Shown: in pieces, positions 1 to 7,223 of the stretch
How the letters are laid out: each line of letters opens with the position of its first letter
Numbering within the stretch: the first letter of the stretch is position 1
Source of the DNA: Bacteroides fragilis
Lineage (GTDB): Bacteria > Bacillota > Clostridia > Lachnospirales > Lachnospiraceae
Reading direction: 5' to 3'
Length of the DNA: 22,718 bases
Assembly (NCBI GenBank): GCA_023664485.1
Contig: JAMPFK010000034.1
Coordinates: forward strand, 1 to 22,718
Program-made: the position numbers and the translations under genes
Notes under the pieces: model-generated
What the model was told of the DNA's origin: nothing
What the model saw: only the letters and a program-made list of their open reading frames with translations
Database searches by the model: none

Positions 1-2
1 GT

Positions 3-377
3 AAAGAAATAAAAGACAGCAGTATTATGACGTTTGAAATTTTATTTCTGACAATTGCATTAAAGACAAAATCTAATAATATAGAATGGCTGGTAAATAA
101 AGTGCATTATCCTAATCATGAAAAATGTCTCGGAGAAAATTATTATAAGATGATAAAGGAGTATGAAGAACAGGTAAGCGATATACCACAGTCAATTAGT
201 GGTAATATATGTATCCAAGATAGCATAATGGGAAAAATGTTCTTCTGGATTGCAAGTCTGTATAGTGAATATCAAGAAAACTCATGTAAGCCATATTATT
301 ATGGAAAGCAGGCTAAAGGGAGAATAGAAATAGTAAAGAGATTTGCAGCATTCATAGATAATGTAGATTGCGATTAA
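3..377 (+). CDS. Hypothetical protein, C-terminal part (cut by window edge)
   Basis: The frame is open from the first complete codon (position 3) to a TAA at 375-377, and no ribosome binding site precedes the first ATG at 27. The visible part is therefore most likely the last ~124 residues of a longer protein. It is rich in Lys, Asn, Tyr and Ile, has no signal peptide or clear membrane helix, and shows aromatic segments such as MFFWIASLYSEY near the middle. Codon use is AT-rich, like the rest of the first 2.7 kb and unlike the genes after 2.7 kb. I do not recognise the family. It lies in an accessory region next to an Rpn-type nuclease and a broken toxin-antitoxin pair, so it may be a defence or mobile-element gene, but nothing in the sequence proves that. 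Confidence 0.6.
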   Translation, partial: KEIKDSSIMTFEILFLTIALKTKSNNIEWLVNKVHYPNHEKCLGENYYKMIKEYEEQVSDIPQSISGNICIQDSIMGKMFFWIASLYSEYQENSCKPYYYGKQAKGRIEIVKRFAAFIDNVDCD

Positions 378-499
378 TTTGCCGGACCATTTTGCTCTAT
401 ACATTTTCAATTCCTATCAAAGCCTATAAAGACTATCCTGTGTCATTTGCTGTCGTATATGGTAAAAGATTGCATGGGATAAGGAATAATATGATTTCT

Positions 500-522
500 T
501 TCCAGTAAAAGGATTACTGGAA
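500..522. repeat. Perfect 9-bp dyad upstream of the Rpn-type gene promoter
   Basis: TTCCAGTAA (500-508) and TTACTGGAA (514-522) form a perfect inverted repeat around a 5-nt loop. It sits 6 nt before the -35 hexamer of the next gene. A T6 run follows only about 10 nt later, so it is either a poor terminator of the upstream gene or an operator. Apart from this dyad and the promoter, I see nothing in the 208-base gap 378-585. Confidence 0.5.
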
Positions 523-528
523 CCCCGA

Positions 529-557
529 TTGCTTTTTTGCTGTCTGATAGGTATAAT
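529..557 (+). promoter_or_regulatory. Sigma-A promoter for the Rpn-type gene
   Basis: TTGCTT (529-534) and a perfect TATAAT (552-557) are 17 nt apart. The ATG lies 28 nt after the -10, preceded by GGAAAGGAAG. The -35 is weak (3/6) and the -10 perfect. Confidence 0.6.
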
Positions 558-585
558 GTAAATAGGGAAAGGAAGAAGTGTTCAC

Positions 586-1503
586 ATGCAGAAAAAGACA
601 CCTGATTATGATAACGTGTTTAAAACGATGAAGATGAAGCATAAGAGATTGTTTGTTTCTGTCATCAATGATGTTTTTGGAAGGGATTATCCGGCAGATG
701 TTAAAGTGGAGATTCTGCCGTCAGAAGGGTATCTGACTGAAAATGAGACAGTAAACGGCAGCAGAAAAATAGAAGAGCAGATTTCTGACTTTCTAATTAA
801 GATAGAGGGTGAGATATATCTTTTGGAGTGTCAGAGTTATGATGATGGTTCTATGGCGATCAGGATAGCAGAATATGCTTTTATTGTTGCCAGACAGTTT
901 GCCACATGGGATATCGGACATGCGACAATCCCGATGCCGAGATTTTCAGTCATTTATGTCAAGAGGACAGAAAAGACGCCTAAAGCGACAACTATTACTT
1001 TTATATTTCCAGACGGGCAGATAGTCGATTATAAATCGGACAATGTAATTCTGGAAGATTTGACGAAGGAAATGATCATTGAAAAGAAGTTATTCCCATA
1101 TATTCCGTTCTATATTGCACGATATGAAAAAGAAATTGCATCAGAAGGAAATATCGAAGCAGTGATAGAGTCGCTGACTTATTTCAGAGCTGAAATGGAG
1201 CGTATGCATCAGGCAGAGGAATTAACAGATGATGAACTGATAGACTTGAAAGGATTTGTAAACACTATCATTACACATATCACAAATGGAAACAAAAATG
1301 AAGAAAGGCTGGTAAACGTTATGGGTGGAACTGTTATTGAAACGGAATCTGATAAGATTAAAATAAGGACGATTATTGAAATAGGGCAGGAGGTTGGTCT
1401 TGAGGATTCTGAAATTTTGAAAAAACTGCAAGAGAAAATTATCGGACTGCCATTAAACCGGGCAGAGACGTATCTGAAGCAGTATGGGAAACAACTTGTG
1501 TAA
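586..1503 (+). CDS. Rpn family recombination-promoting nuclease / PD-(D/E)XK nuclease-like protein
   Basis: The 305-residue product resembles the Rpn/YhgA-like family, whose members are PD-(D/E)XK-fold DNA endonucleases, often annotated as putative transposases and linked to RecA-independent recombination. The N-terminus (PDYDNVFKTMKMKHKRLF) is the usual family opening. The likely active-site elements are D68 in QISDFLIKI and E81-x-Q83 in LLECQ, the D...ExQ variant of D...ExK. Residues 90-110 (AIRIAEYAFIVARQ) fit the following helix. The C-terminal ~100 residues are helical and charged, as in relatives. The ATG at 586 has the Shine-Dalgarno GGAAAGGAAG about 9 nt upstream and its own promoter. 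The gene is AT-rich and sits among remnants, which suggests horizontal acquisition. Length is normal for the family and I see no frameshift. Family assignment is fairly sure; activity is inferred. Confidence 0.8.
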   Translation: MQKKTPDYDNVFKTMKMKHKRLFVSVINDVFGRDYPADVKVEILPSEGYLTENETVNGSRKIEEQISDFLIKIEGEIYLLECQSYDDGSMAIRIAEYAFIVARQFATWDIGHATIPMPRFSVIYVKRTEKTPKATTITFIFPDGQIVDYKSDNVILEDLTKEMIIEKKLFPYIPFYIARYEKEIASEGNIEAVIESLTYFRAEMERMHQAEELTDDELIDLKGFVNTIITHITNGNKNEERLVNVMGGTVIETESDKIKIRTIIEIGQEVGLEDSEILKKLQEKIIGLPLNRAETYLKQYGKQLV

Positions 1504-1587
1504 AACCGCCTCTCCGAAACCCGCTTTCTTATACTGACCGCCGTTGCCAGCCTGTATTTCAAGCAGCAGATCGCATTCCAGATTTGA
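1504..1587 (+). pseudogene. Possible remnant: C-terminal tail of a membrane protein gene
   Basis: Directly after the TAA of the Rpn-type gene, the same frame continues for 27 codons to TGA at 1585-1587. It encodes a hydrophobic stretch (RFLILTAVASLYFKQQ). The stop falls just before the AAGGAGG of the next gene, as expected for the last codons of an upstream gene in an old operon. No start codon or ribosome binding site belongs to it. I infer a deletion or insertion that removed the body of the gene. It is short, so chance is possible. Confidence 0.3.
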
Positions 1588-1600
1588 TAAGGAGGCTTTT

Positions 1601-2001
1601 ATGGAACCCATACCAAAGCCGTTACTCCGGCGGCTGGTCCTGACTTTTCTGGTCGGAACCGGCTGCTTTTTTACCGGACTGATATTTTTTCTCCATGAAA
1701 GGGATACTTCCTTTTTCATCCTGAGCAGCTTGTTGTTTGCCGCTTCTGCTATAAAAGCCATACTGCTTGGTATCCGAATCAAACGAAAGATCTGCTTTGT
1801 GCTGGAGGGCACCTGCTCTGGATCAGCAAAGACTATAAAATCCAATGCGGCTTTTCCTACCGGTTTTATTTCAAAACCTCAGACAATATCCTATCCATGC
1901 AGAATCCGCTCCTGACCAAAGCAGCACTCACAGATAACCTGCTTGGAGTGGAGGATATAGTGTCTGCGGAGACTATTTCAAATTATAGTAAACGACATTA
2001 G
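1601..2001 (+). pseudogene. Small two-helix membrane protein gene, frameshifted, ending in a MITE-like element
   Basis: ATG 1601 follows a strong AAGGAGG at spacing ~8. The first ~70 codons encode a short basic N-terminus (MEPIPKPLLRRL), two hydrophobic helices (LTFLVGTGCFFTGLIFFL and FFILSSLLFAASAIKAILL) and RIKRKICFVLEG. After about 1804-1812 that frame turns to low-quality sequence and ends at 1915. The frame starting at 1804 instead continues with coherent protein (HLLWISKDYKIQCGFSYRFY, then a segment ending LLGVEDI) to TAG at 1999-2001. The change of frame fits a single-base deletion near the GAGGGC run at 1805-1810. The last codons lie in the inverted repeat of the element at 1983-2092, so the original C-terminus was replaced. 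I do not recognise the family. If translated, the product would be a 105-residue truncated membrane protein. Confidence 0.6.
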
Positions 2002-2092
2002 AAATTGCCTTCTCGGACTTGTAAAAGCTTATATATATGACTTTTGCAAGAGCAGAGCAGGAAAGAGCAATTTGTTATGTCGTTTACTATAA
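1983..2092. mobile_element. 110-bp palindromic MITE-like element
   Basis: TTATAGTAAACGACAT (1983-1998) is matched exactly by its reverse complement ATGTCGTTTACTATAA (2077-2092). AAATTGC (2002-2008) and GCAATTT (2067-2073) pair in register. CTTGTAAAAG (2018-2027) nearly pairs with CTTTTGCAAG (2041-2050). The whole unit can fold into one long imperfect hairpin and has no coding capacity. Terminal inverted repeats with an internal palindrome and no transposase are typical of MITEs. No clear target duplication is visible; AAT occurs next to both ends but is ambiguous because of the palindrome. Confidence 0.65.
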
Positions 2093-2211
2093 ATAACAAG
2101 GACAACATAATTTTCTTCATTTTTCATACAATATATTTGAAAGAATTTGAATGATAATTCTTGCAATATGCTTTATTTTGCAGCATTATGAAGATGAAAG
2201 GAAGTGATGAA

Positions 2212-2484
2212 ATGACTACTGTAAGCCTTAGATTTGATGGTGAAATGAAAAGACAACTGGATGAAATGTGCGATGAAATGGGAATGAACCTTACAACCTT
2301 CTTTATGATCTACGCAAAGAAAGCCTTACGGGACCGCCGGATTCCTTTTGATATCGTTGCCCCTTTAGATCCCTTTTACTCCGATTCCAACATGGAGCAG
2401 CTGAGGAAAGCAGTCCGGCAGGTCAGGGACGGGCAGGTCGTTGTCAAAACAATGGAGGAACTGGAGGCTATGGAACGTGAGTAA
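2212..2484 (+). CDS. RelB/DinJ family antitoxin
   Basis: The 90-residue protein opens with a ribbon-helix-helix domain (TTVSLRFDGEMKRQLDEMCD, then MGMNLTTFFMIYAKKAL), as in RelB/DinJ antitoxins that bind their own operator. The C-terminal half (from ~residue 55, ending VVVKTMEELEAMERE) is the acidic, helical toxin-wrapping part. The start at 2212 is chosen for GGAAGTG 5-9 nt upstream; the frame also opens at a TTG at 2161, which has no ribosome binding site. Its last codons overlap the toxin start (GTG at 2477) by 8 nt, the usual translational coupling of type II pairs. The antitoxin looks intact although its toxin is not, so it may be an orphan or act on related toxins elsewhere. I found no convincing promoter in the 119 bases before it. 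Confidence 0.85.
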   Translation: MTTVSLRFDGEMKRQLDEMCDEMGMNLTTFFMIYAKKALRDRRIPFDIVAPLDPFYSDSNMEQLRKAVRQVRDGQVVVKTMEELEAMERE

Positions 2485-2638
2485 GATCACTTTTGCCGAA
2501 GATGCCTGGGAGGAATATCTCTATTGGCAGTCGCAGGACAAAAAGACATTGAGAAAAATAAACAGTCTATTTAAATCCATCCAGCGGGATCCATTTACCG
2601 GCGAAGGCAAACCGGAGCCACCTGTTTTTGAGGATTGA
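2477..2638 (+). pseudogene. YoeB/Txe-type mRNA interferase toxin, C-terminally truncated
   Basis: Starting at GTG 2477, inside the last codons of the antitoxin gene, the frame encodes SKITFAEDAWEEYLYWQSQD and later RDPFTGEGKPEP, the N-terminal half of a YoeB-type toxin. These toxins are ribosome-dependent mRNA endonucleases of about 84-90 residues. The similarity stops after GKPEP, and the frame ends five residues later (PVFED, stop 2636-2638), giving 53 residues. In E. coli YoeB the catalytic set is Glu46, Arg65, His83 and Tyr84. Only the Glu of the PEP motif remains here, so the product should be inactive. The DNA after the break does not encode the missing LSGFWSRR-like segment in any nearby frame that I could see. 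This points to a deletion or recombination, not a simple frameshift. Confidence 0.75.
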
Positions 2639-2663
2639 CACATAAACCGGATGCAGATTATAA

Positions 2664-2712
2664 ATAAACGCTTAATTTATGGGCACCCCCTGAATTAAGC
2701 GTTTATCTTTTT
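2664..2712. terminator. Strong hairpin terminator between convergent genes
   Basis: ATAAACGCTTAATT (2664-2677) and AATTAAGCGTTTAT (2693-2706) form a perfect 14-bp stem with a 15-nt loop. CTTTTT follows on the plus strand. It lies between the end of the toxin remnant and the stop of the minus-strand lipoprotein gene (2725), so it can end transcription from both sides; the T-tract is better on the plus strand. Confidence 0.8.
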
Positions 2713-2724
2713 GCTATCTTCGTT

Positions 2725-4047
2725 CTATTCGTGCAGTACGCTGTTTTCCCGTCCCGTATCCAATGCGGCATTACAGGTCTCATTCAGCATTTTTGCGCAT
2801 TCCTGCGGGGTAATGCTTTGCGACAGCAGCTCATGGATGTTGGGCCAGAATACGCTGCGGACAGAAGTATCGTTTCCCTGCCAATTCGGGCTGTTATTCA
2901 TAAAATCTACCACGTTCACCGCATTTTGGGTGAATTCATCCAGCATCGTAATCTGATCCTGATATTTCTCTGAAACCTTCCGGCTTGCCGGGATATTGCC
3001 TGCAGACATTTCCAGCCATTCGTCATTTTCGTAAATGAACCGGATAAGATCCTTTGCCGCCTGTACTTTTAATGCGTCGCCGTTGTCGAATACTTCAAAA
3101 CCGGTAATAAAGGAGGTCGCCACATTGCCGGGAAAATTCACATATCCGTAATTTTCCATATTATCATAAAGCATGAAATTCGCGTTATTAAAGATGTGGA
3201 TTGCAAGCTGTCCATTGCTGAATAATTCGTTGCAGTCTGAAATCTCCAGGTTCTCAGGGTGGGGCGGATACCAGCCTTTGTCTACGCCCGACTGTATCCA
3301 TTCTAATGCTTCGACCGCTTCCGGGGTCTCAAAATCAAAATACCCGTCCTCATCAAAAATTGTGCTTCCATAGGCACGGATATAAGACATAATATGAGTG
3401 TCGCCCTGATTATTCTTGCCGTACATCATCATCGGATAAGACTGCGCAGGGAGCTTTGATGCGAGCGTATCCAGAATATCCGTCCATTCTTCCAATGTCC
3501 AGTTTTGTATCGTGACGGTATCGGCGATATATTTTTCGAGACCGCAGTTTTGGAAAAGTTCTTTGTTGTAAATCAGAATATTCTGCATACTCAGGAATGG
3601 CATCATATAGGTCTTTCCATCCGCCATGCTCATTGTCCAGGACGCGTCGTCGATATCGGCCCGCAATTCGTCCGAAATGATATCATCCAATGGAACGACC
3701 CGGCCGGTATGCAGGTAGGATGCCATATTGAAATAGCCTTCATAGAGAATATCTGTCGCATCCTCGGTATCAAAGCTATCCGTAATTGCGGCTACTTCAT
3801 CCACATAATCAAAGGATTCTACCCGGATTGTAACGCTGGCATCTTCATACCGGGCTGCGAACGCCTCGCCTGCCTGCTGTAAAAAAATGCCTGTGTCCAC
3901 AAAATCGGGATTGCTGACAGAATTCATGGGCAGATTAGGGACTTTAATAACGAGTGTTATCTCTCTTTTTGCCTTGCTTCCGCAGCCTGTCAGAAGGCTG
4001 ACAGATAATGCGAGCGTAAGCGCAGCGGCAATTATTTTTCTTCTCAT
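2725..4047 (-). CDS. Extracellular solute-binding lipoprotein (family 1 type)
   Basis: The 440-residue product begins with a lipoprotein signal peptide: MRRK, a hydrophobic stretch, and the lipobox LLTGC with Cys22 as the lipidated residue. The rest has the layout of ABC-type sugar or oligosaccharide binding proteins. Visible traits are an early region resembling FAARYEDASVTIRVESF, the segment DILYEGYFNMASYLHTGRVV, the GKTYMMPFLSMQNILIYNKE segment near residue 150 typical of the family, and a C-terminal helical region. It should sit on the outer face of the membrane. The start is supported by AAAGGAAG about 9 nt upstream. The gene lies 21 nt after the hybrid kinase gene on the same strand, clearly co-transcribed. 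No permease or ATPase gene is present, so a role in signalling with the kinase is more likely than transport alone. The ligand is unknown. Confidence 0.85.
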   Translation of the reverse strand: MRRKIIAAALTLALSVSLLTGCGSKAKREITLVIKVPNLPMNSVSNPDFVDTGIFLQQAGEAFAARYEDASVTIRVESFDYVDEVAAITDSFDTEDATDILYEGYFNMASYLHTGRVVPLDDIISDELRADIDDASWTMSMADGKTYMMPFLSMQNILIYNKELFQNCGLEKYIADTVTIQNWTLEEWTDILDTLASKLPAQSYPMMMYGKNNQGDTHIMSYIRAYGSTIFDEDGYFDFETPEAVEALEWIQSGVDKGWYPPHPENLEISDCNELFSNGQLAIHIFNNANFMLYDNMENYGYVNFPGNVATSFITGFEVFDNGDALKVQAAKDLIRFIYENDEWLEMSAGNIPASRKVSEKYQDQITMLDEFTQNAVNVVDFMNNSPNWQGNDTSVRSVFWPNIHELLSQSITPQECAKMLNETCNAALDTGRENSVLHE

Positions 4048-4068
4048 AACGTCTACTTCCTTTTCTTT

Positions 4069-6249
4069 TTATTTGATACCTTTTTTCAATTTCTGCAGCA
4101 GAATGTTCACGTCGATCGGTTTCGTCAGGAAATCGTTCATTCCGCTTGCCAGTGCCTGTTCTTTGTCCTCCTGGAACATGTTGGCGGTGCAGGCATAAAT
4201 GATAACAGACTTTGCGTCGGTTCTGTCCAGCTTCCTGATATTGGCGGCAGCGGTGCATCCGTCCATGACAGGCATCTGCATATCCATCAGGATAATATTA
4301 AATTCCCCTGTTTCGGATTGCTCAAATAAGGTAAGCGCTTCCTGCCCATTTTGCGCGAGCGCGGTCTCGAAGCCTTCCATTTTAAGTATTTCCAGCAGAA
4401 TTTCCGCATTGAGTTCCACGTCCTCAGCCACAAGGATTTTGATCGGCCGTCCGTCTGCCCTGCATATGGACCGAACAGAATCTTCTGTCTTATCCGTTTC
4501 TTTCTGTTCTTCCAGATCAGCCGGGATGTCCTGCACGATTTTGGAAGGGATGGTGACCGTAAAGGTGCTTCCGACATTGAGCGTACTTTCTACCGTGATA
4601 TCTCCGTGCATTGCATTTGCAAGGAGCTTGCTGATCGCCATGCCAAGACCGGTTCCTTTAATGCCTTTTGTATTCCGGTTTCGCTCCTGGCTGAAAGAAT
4701 CGAAAATTTTGTCAATGTATTCCTCCGATATCCCGATTCCGGTGTCTTCACAGCGGTAAGTTGTGATTACATGCGTCTCATCTGTTTTTTCCTGTGTGAC
4801 AGAAAGCCGGATCCATTTGCCTTCCGGGGTGAATTTAGCCGCGTTGCCGACAATGTTCATCAAAATCTGCTTCGTGCGGGTGACATCGCCTTCAATGCAG
4901 GGCACTGTGATATCCTTTTCCAGCAGGAACTCCACACCCCGGCTTTGGATATTGTCGGCCTGCATCGCAGCAATTTCATCGATCATAGAAGAAACCAGCA
5001 TCGGTTCTTCTATAATATCTACTTTTCCGGCCTGAAGCTTTGACATATCCAGAATGTCGTTTACCAGGGACAGCAGATAGTTCGCCGTGCTGTGGGATTT
5101 TTTCAGCCATTCTTTAATCTGCGGCTTCTGGCTTTCATCGTCGATATTTACCATGATCAGATGATTCATACCGATCAGGCCGTTTAACGGCGTCCGTATT
5201 TCATGGCTCATGTTGGACAGAAATTCTTTCTGCGAGCGTGCCGATTCCGTCGTCCGGATTGTTTTTATCTGTAATCTCATGATAACAAGCAGCATTACGA
5301 AAACGGTGAAGATGGAAATGACCGCCATTGTCATACTGAGAGATACGAACGTTCTCCTCTGTTCCCAAAAGACTTCCTCATTGACGGACATAATGAAATA
5401 CAGATCAAAACTGTCATCGAGCGGTATAAAATAAAAAAGTTCTTTGCCTTTTTCACCGGCATGGGAGTGGTAAAAGCCGAAGGTCTCCCGGTTTTGAAGC
5501 TTCTTATGAACCTCCTCGTTTGACAGGTCTGAGGTCTCGGATGCCGACAGATGGTCGTATAAATTATTCTGCTTGTTCAGGTAAATTTCTTTGTTGATAT
5601 TGACGATATAGTTTCCGCTCATATCTATCAGCGCGCTGTGGCCGCGGCTTTTTCCGTTTTTGATAAAGCTGTCGATTACCATATTGTCCTGAATAGAGGA
5701 AATGTCGCTGATTCCGATCAGCGCGAACATTTTGATGCCGCCGATGCTATAGTCGTTCAGCCGGATCCCGTATAAAATACTCTCCTTTGACAGCCATCCG
5801 CCCTCTGTTTTATCGTCGAACCGCATGACGATTTTTTCTTCTTTATCCTTAAAATAAGGAAGAAAATCCAGATTTCTGTTCATAGTATCATTGCCCTGCG
5901 TATAGACGACGTATTTATCCGTATAGACGGTACCGTCCTCCGCGACCAGATAAATGTGGGTGAAACTGCTGGCAGCGCACTCCAGATTCATTCTCGTTTC
6001 GACATCCTCGATGGTCCTGCACTCGAAGCTGATAAAACGTTCCCTGATCGCATAGAGGTCTCTCCAGCAGATTTCGATATGGGTCTGGATAGACGCTTTA
6101 TCGTGCTCTGCAATTTCGCTGATAGAGTTAATAATGTTTTCCGAAATTTTCTTATTCATCTGTCTGACATAGAAGAACGCTGCCAGAAAGACAATTACAG
6201 ATGCGGCGATAATGACCAGAAGATAAAATAACCTGTGTTTCTTTTTCAC
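4069..6249 (-). CDS. Hybrid sensor histidine kinase with fused receiver domain
   Basis: The 726-residue membrane protein has a transmembrane helix at ~8-28, an extracellular sensor region at ~30-300 (Cache-like, with DGTVYTDKYVVYT near 105 and ALIDMSGNYIVNINKE near 206), and a second helix at ~303-325. The cytoplasmic part has a HisKA domain with phospho-acceptor His349 in NMSHEIRTPLNG. The ATPase domain has N-box Asn469, DTGIG at 502-506 and GTGLG at 532-536. A receiver domain starts at ~603, with acidic pair E609/D610, phospho-acceptor Asp656 in LMDMQMPVMDG, and Lys710. All key residues are present, so autophosphorylation and transfer to Asp656 are expected. No HPt domain or DNA-binding output is encoded here, so the final target is unknown. 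Translation starts at GTG 6247-6249 after AGAGGTACGGA. The solute-binding lipoprotein gene follows 21 nt downstream. Confidence 0.9.
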   Translation of the reverse strand: MKKKHRLFYLLVIIAASVIVFLAAFFYVRQMNKKISENIINSISEIAEHDKASIQTHIEICWRDLYAIRERFISFECRTIEDVETRMNLECAASSFTHIYLVAEDGTVYTDKYVVYTQGNDTMNRNLDFLPYFKDKEEKIVMRFDDKTEGGWLSKESILYGIRLNDYSIGGIKMFALIGISDISSIQDNMVIDSFIKNGKSRGHSALIDMSGNYIVNINKEIYLNKQNNLYDHLSASETSDLSNEEVHKKLQNRETFGFYHSHAGEKGKELFYFIPLDDSFDLYFIMSVNEEVFWEQRRTFVSLSMTMAVISIFTVFVMLLVIMRLQIKTIRTTESARSQKEFLSNMSHEIRTPLNGLIGMNHLIMVNIDDESQKPQIKEWLKKSHSTANYLLSLVNDILDMSKLQAGKVDIIEEPMLVSSMIDEIAAMQADNIQSRGVEFLLEKDITVPCIEGDVTRTKQILMNIVGNAAKFTPEGKWIRLSVTQEKTDETHVITTYRCEDTGIGISEEYIDKIFDSFSQERNRNTKGIKGTGLGMAISKLLANAMHGDITVESTLNVGSTFTVTIPSKIVQDIPADLEEQKETDKTEDSVRSICRADGRPIKILVAEDVELNAEILLEILKMEGFETALAQNGQEALTLFEQSETGEFNIILMDMQMPVMDGCTAAANIRKLDRTDAKSVIIYACTANMFQEDKEQALASGMNDFLTKPIDVNILLQKLKKGIK

Positions 6250-6296
6250 ATTCCGTACCTCTTGTTCTATTTCTCTAAAACTATATTACTGTGTCT

Positions 6297-6325
6297 ATCA
6301 TAAATCTTTTCGCGGTAAAAGTCCA
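6297..6325 (-). promoter_or_regulatory. Possible promoter of the kinase/lipoprotein operon
   Basis: On the minus strand, TGGACT (6320-6325) and TATGAT (6297-6302) are 17 nt apart and about 50 nt upstream of the GTG start. The -35 matches at 4/6 and the -10 at 5/6. Confidence 0.4.
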
Positions 6326-6356
6326 TCCGATTTTCTCTTTTTATTTTCAGGAGCGT

Positions 6357-6432
6357 AACAGTTCAGCCATACTGTTCATAAGTTGTCGTTTTATACATTC
6401 TGGCCGCCCATTCAGGTTATTTTCGACAACTT
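6357..6432. promoter_or_regulatory. Inverted repeats in the kinase-thyX intergenic region
   Basis: The 299-base gap between the divergent kinase and thyX genes contains two dyads. AACAGT-N8-ACTGTT spans 6357-6376. AAGTTGTCG (6380-6388) is repeated inverted as CGACAACTT (6424-6432). GACAACTTGTC (6426-6436) is itself palindromic. They lie upstream of both promoters and could be regulator binding sites. No known operator consensus fits. Confidence 0.35.
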
Positions 6433-6480
6433 GTCCCATGTCGGGCGTCCGCCATGTTATATTTTTTGAAGGGTGCCTGG

Positions 6481-6509
6481 TTACAAAAGGCGGCCCGATA
6501 TGTTATGAT
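6481..6509 (+). promoter_or_regulatory. Promoter of thyX
   Basis: TTACAA (6481-6486) and TATGAT (6504-6509) are separated by exactly 17 nt. The start codon follows about 40 nt after the -10, with GAAAGGAAAT as ribosome binding site. Confidence 0.65.
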
Positions 6510-6548
6510 TAGCTGAGAAAGATAAGAGAACGAAAGGAAATCCGGAAC

Positions 6549-7223
6549 ATGAGTAAAATAATCATACAAAACGAAACAACGGCCGATCCGGTGAGCCTCA
6601 TCGGAAGAGAGGCGGGCGTCTGCTGGGGCGCGGATATCACCGATGCGGACAGGAACTATAAAAGAGGCCTGAACTGCCTGGCCTCCGGGCATGGGCGTAC
6701 CTGGGAGTATCCGCAGGTCTATATGATTATAGACGGATATTCCGCAAGAGTTATCCGGGAGCTGTATACGCATATCGGCGGCGGCCCTACAAGGCTGCAG
6801 GCATCTACGCGGTATATCGATTACCGGAAGGGATTCCCCTATGTCGTCCCGCCGCAGATCGAAAGCAGCAGCGAGGCGGACGAAATCTATAACGGCGCCA
6901 TGAATGGGATTTTAAAGGCGATGCAGAAACTGGAAGAACTGGGGATGCCGGGGGAGGATATCGCGATGCTGCTCCCGTTGGGAATGGAAACCAAAGTGGT
7001 ATTTCGTACGAATCTCAGAAATCTGGTCGATATGGCGCATCAGCGCCTTTGCACAAGGGCATATTGGGAGTACCGGAAGCTGATGAACGATATGGCCGCC
7101 GCGCTGAGCGGCTATTCCGGGGAATGGCGTTATCTGACAGAACATTATTTTGTGCCGAAATGTGAAGAATATGGTTTTTGTACGGAAGCCAGATCCTGCG
7201 GACGGAAAGAGAAGCGCGCATAA
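6549..7223 (+). CDS. thyX: Flavin-dependent thymidylate synthase (ThyX), divergent
   Basis: ThyX makes dTMP from dUMP using methylene-tetrahydrofolate as carbon donor and FAD/NADPH as reductant; it works as a tetramer in the cytosol. The 224-residue protein matches the family layout: HGRTWEYPQVYMIIDGYSAR (48-67), the signature region RELYTHIGGGPTRLQASTRY (70-89), LLPLGMETKVVFRTNLRNL (141-159) and RLCTRAYWEYRKL (166-178). The last block corresponds to the conserved nucleotide-binding R..AQWEIR region. The usual RHR-x7-S motif is replaced by THI-x9-S, so two residues are added and both arginines are lost. The tail PKCEEYGFCTEARSCGR contains three cysteines. ATG 6549 follows AAAGGAAAT and its own promoter. 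A dCMP deaminase, which supplies dUMP, lies 1.4 kb downstream. The family call is fairly sure; catalytic competence of the variant motif is inferred. Confidence 0.85.
   Translation: MSKIIIQNETTADPVSLIGREAGVCWGADITDADRNYKRGLNCLASGHGRTWEYPQVYMIIDGYSARVIRELYTHIGGGPTRLQASTRYIDYRKGFPYVVPPQIESSSEADEIYNGAMNGILKAMQKLEELGMPGEDIAMLLPLGMETKVVFRTNLRNLVDMAHQRLCTRAYWEYRKLMNDMAAALSGYSGEWRYLTEHYFVPKCEEYGFCTEARSCGRKEKRA

Noticed and set aside
2093..2211. Promoter for the antitoxin gene
   Set aside because: The stretch is AT-rich with many near-matches, but no -35/-10 pair with 16-18 nt spacing stands out.
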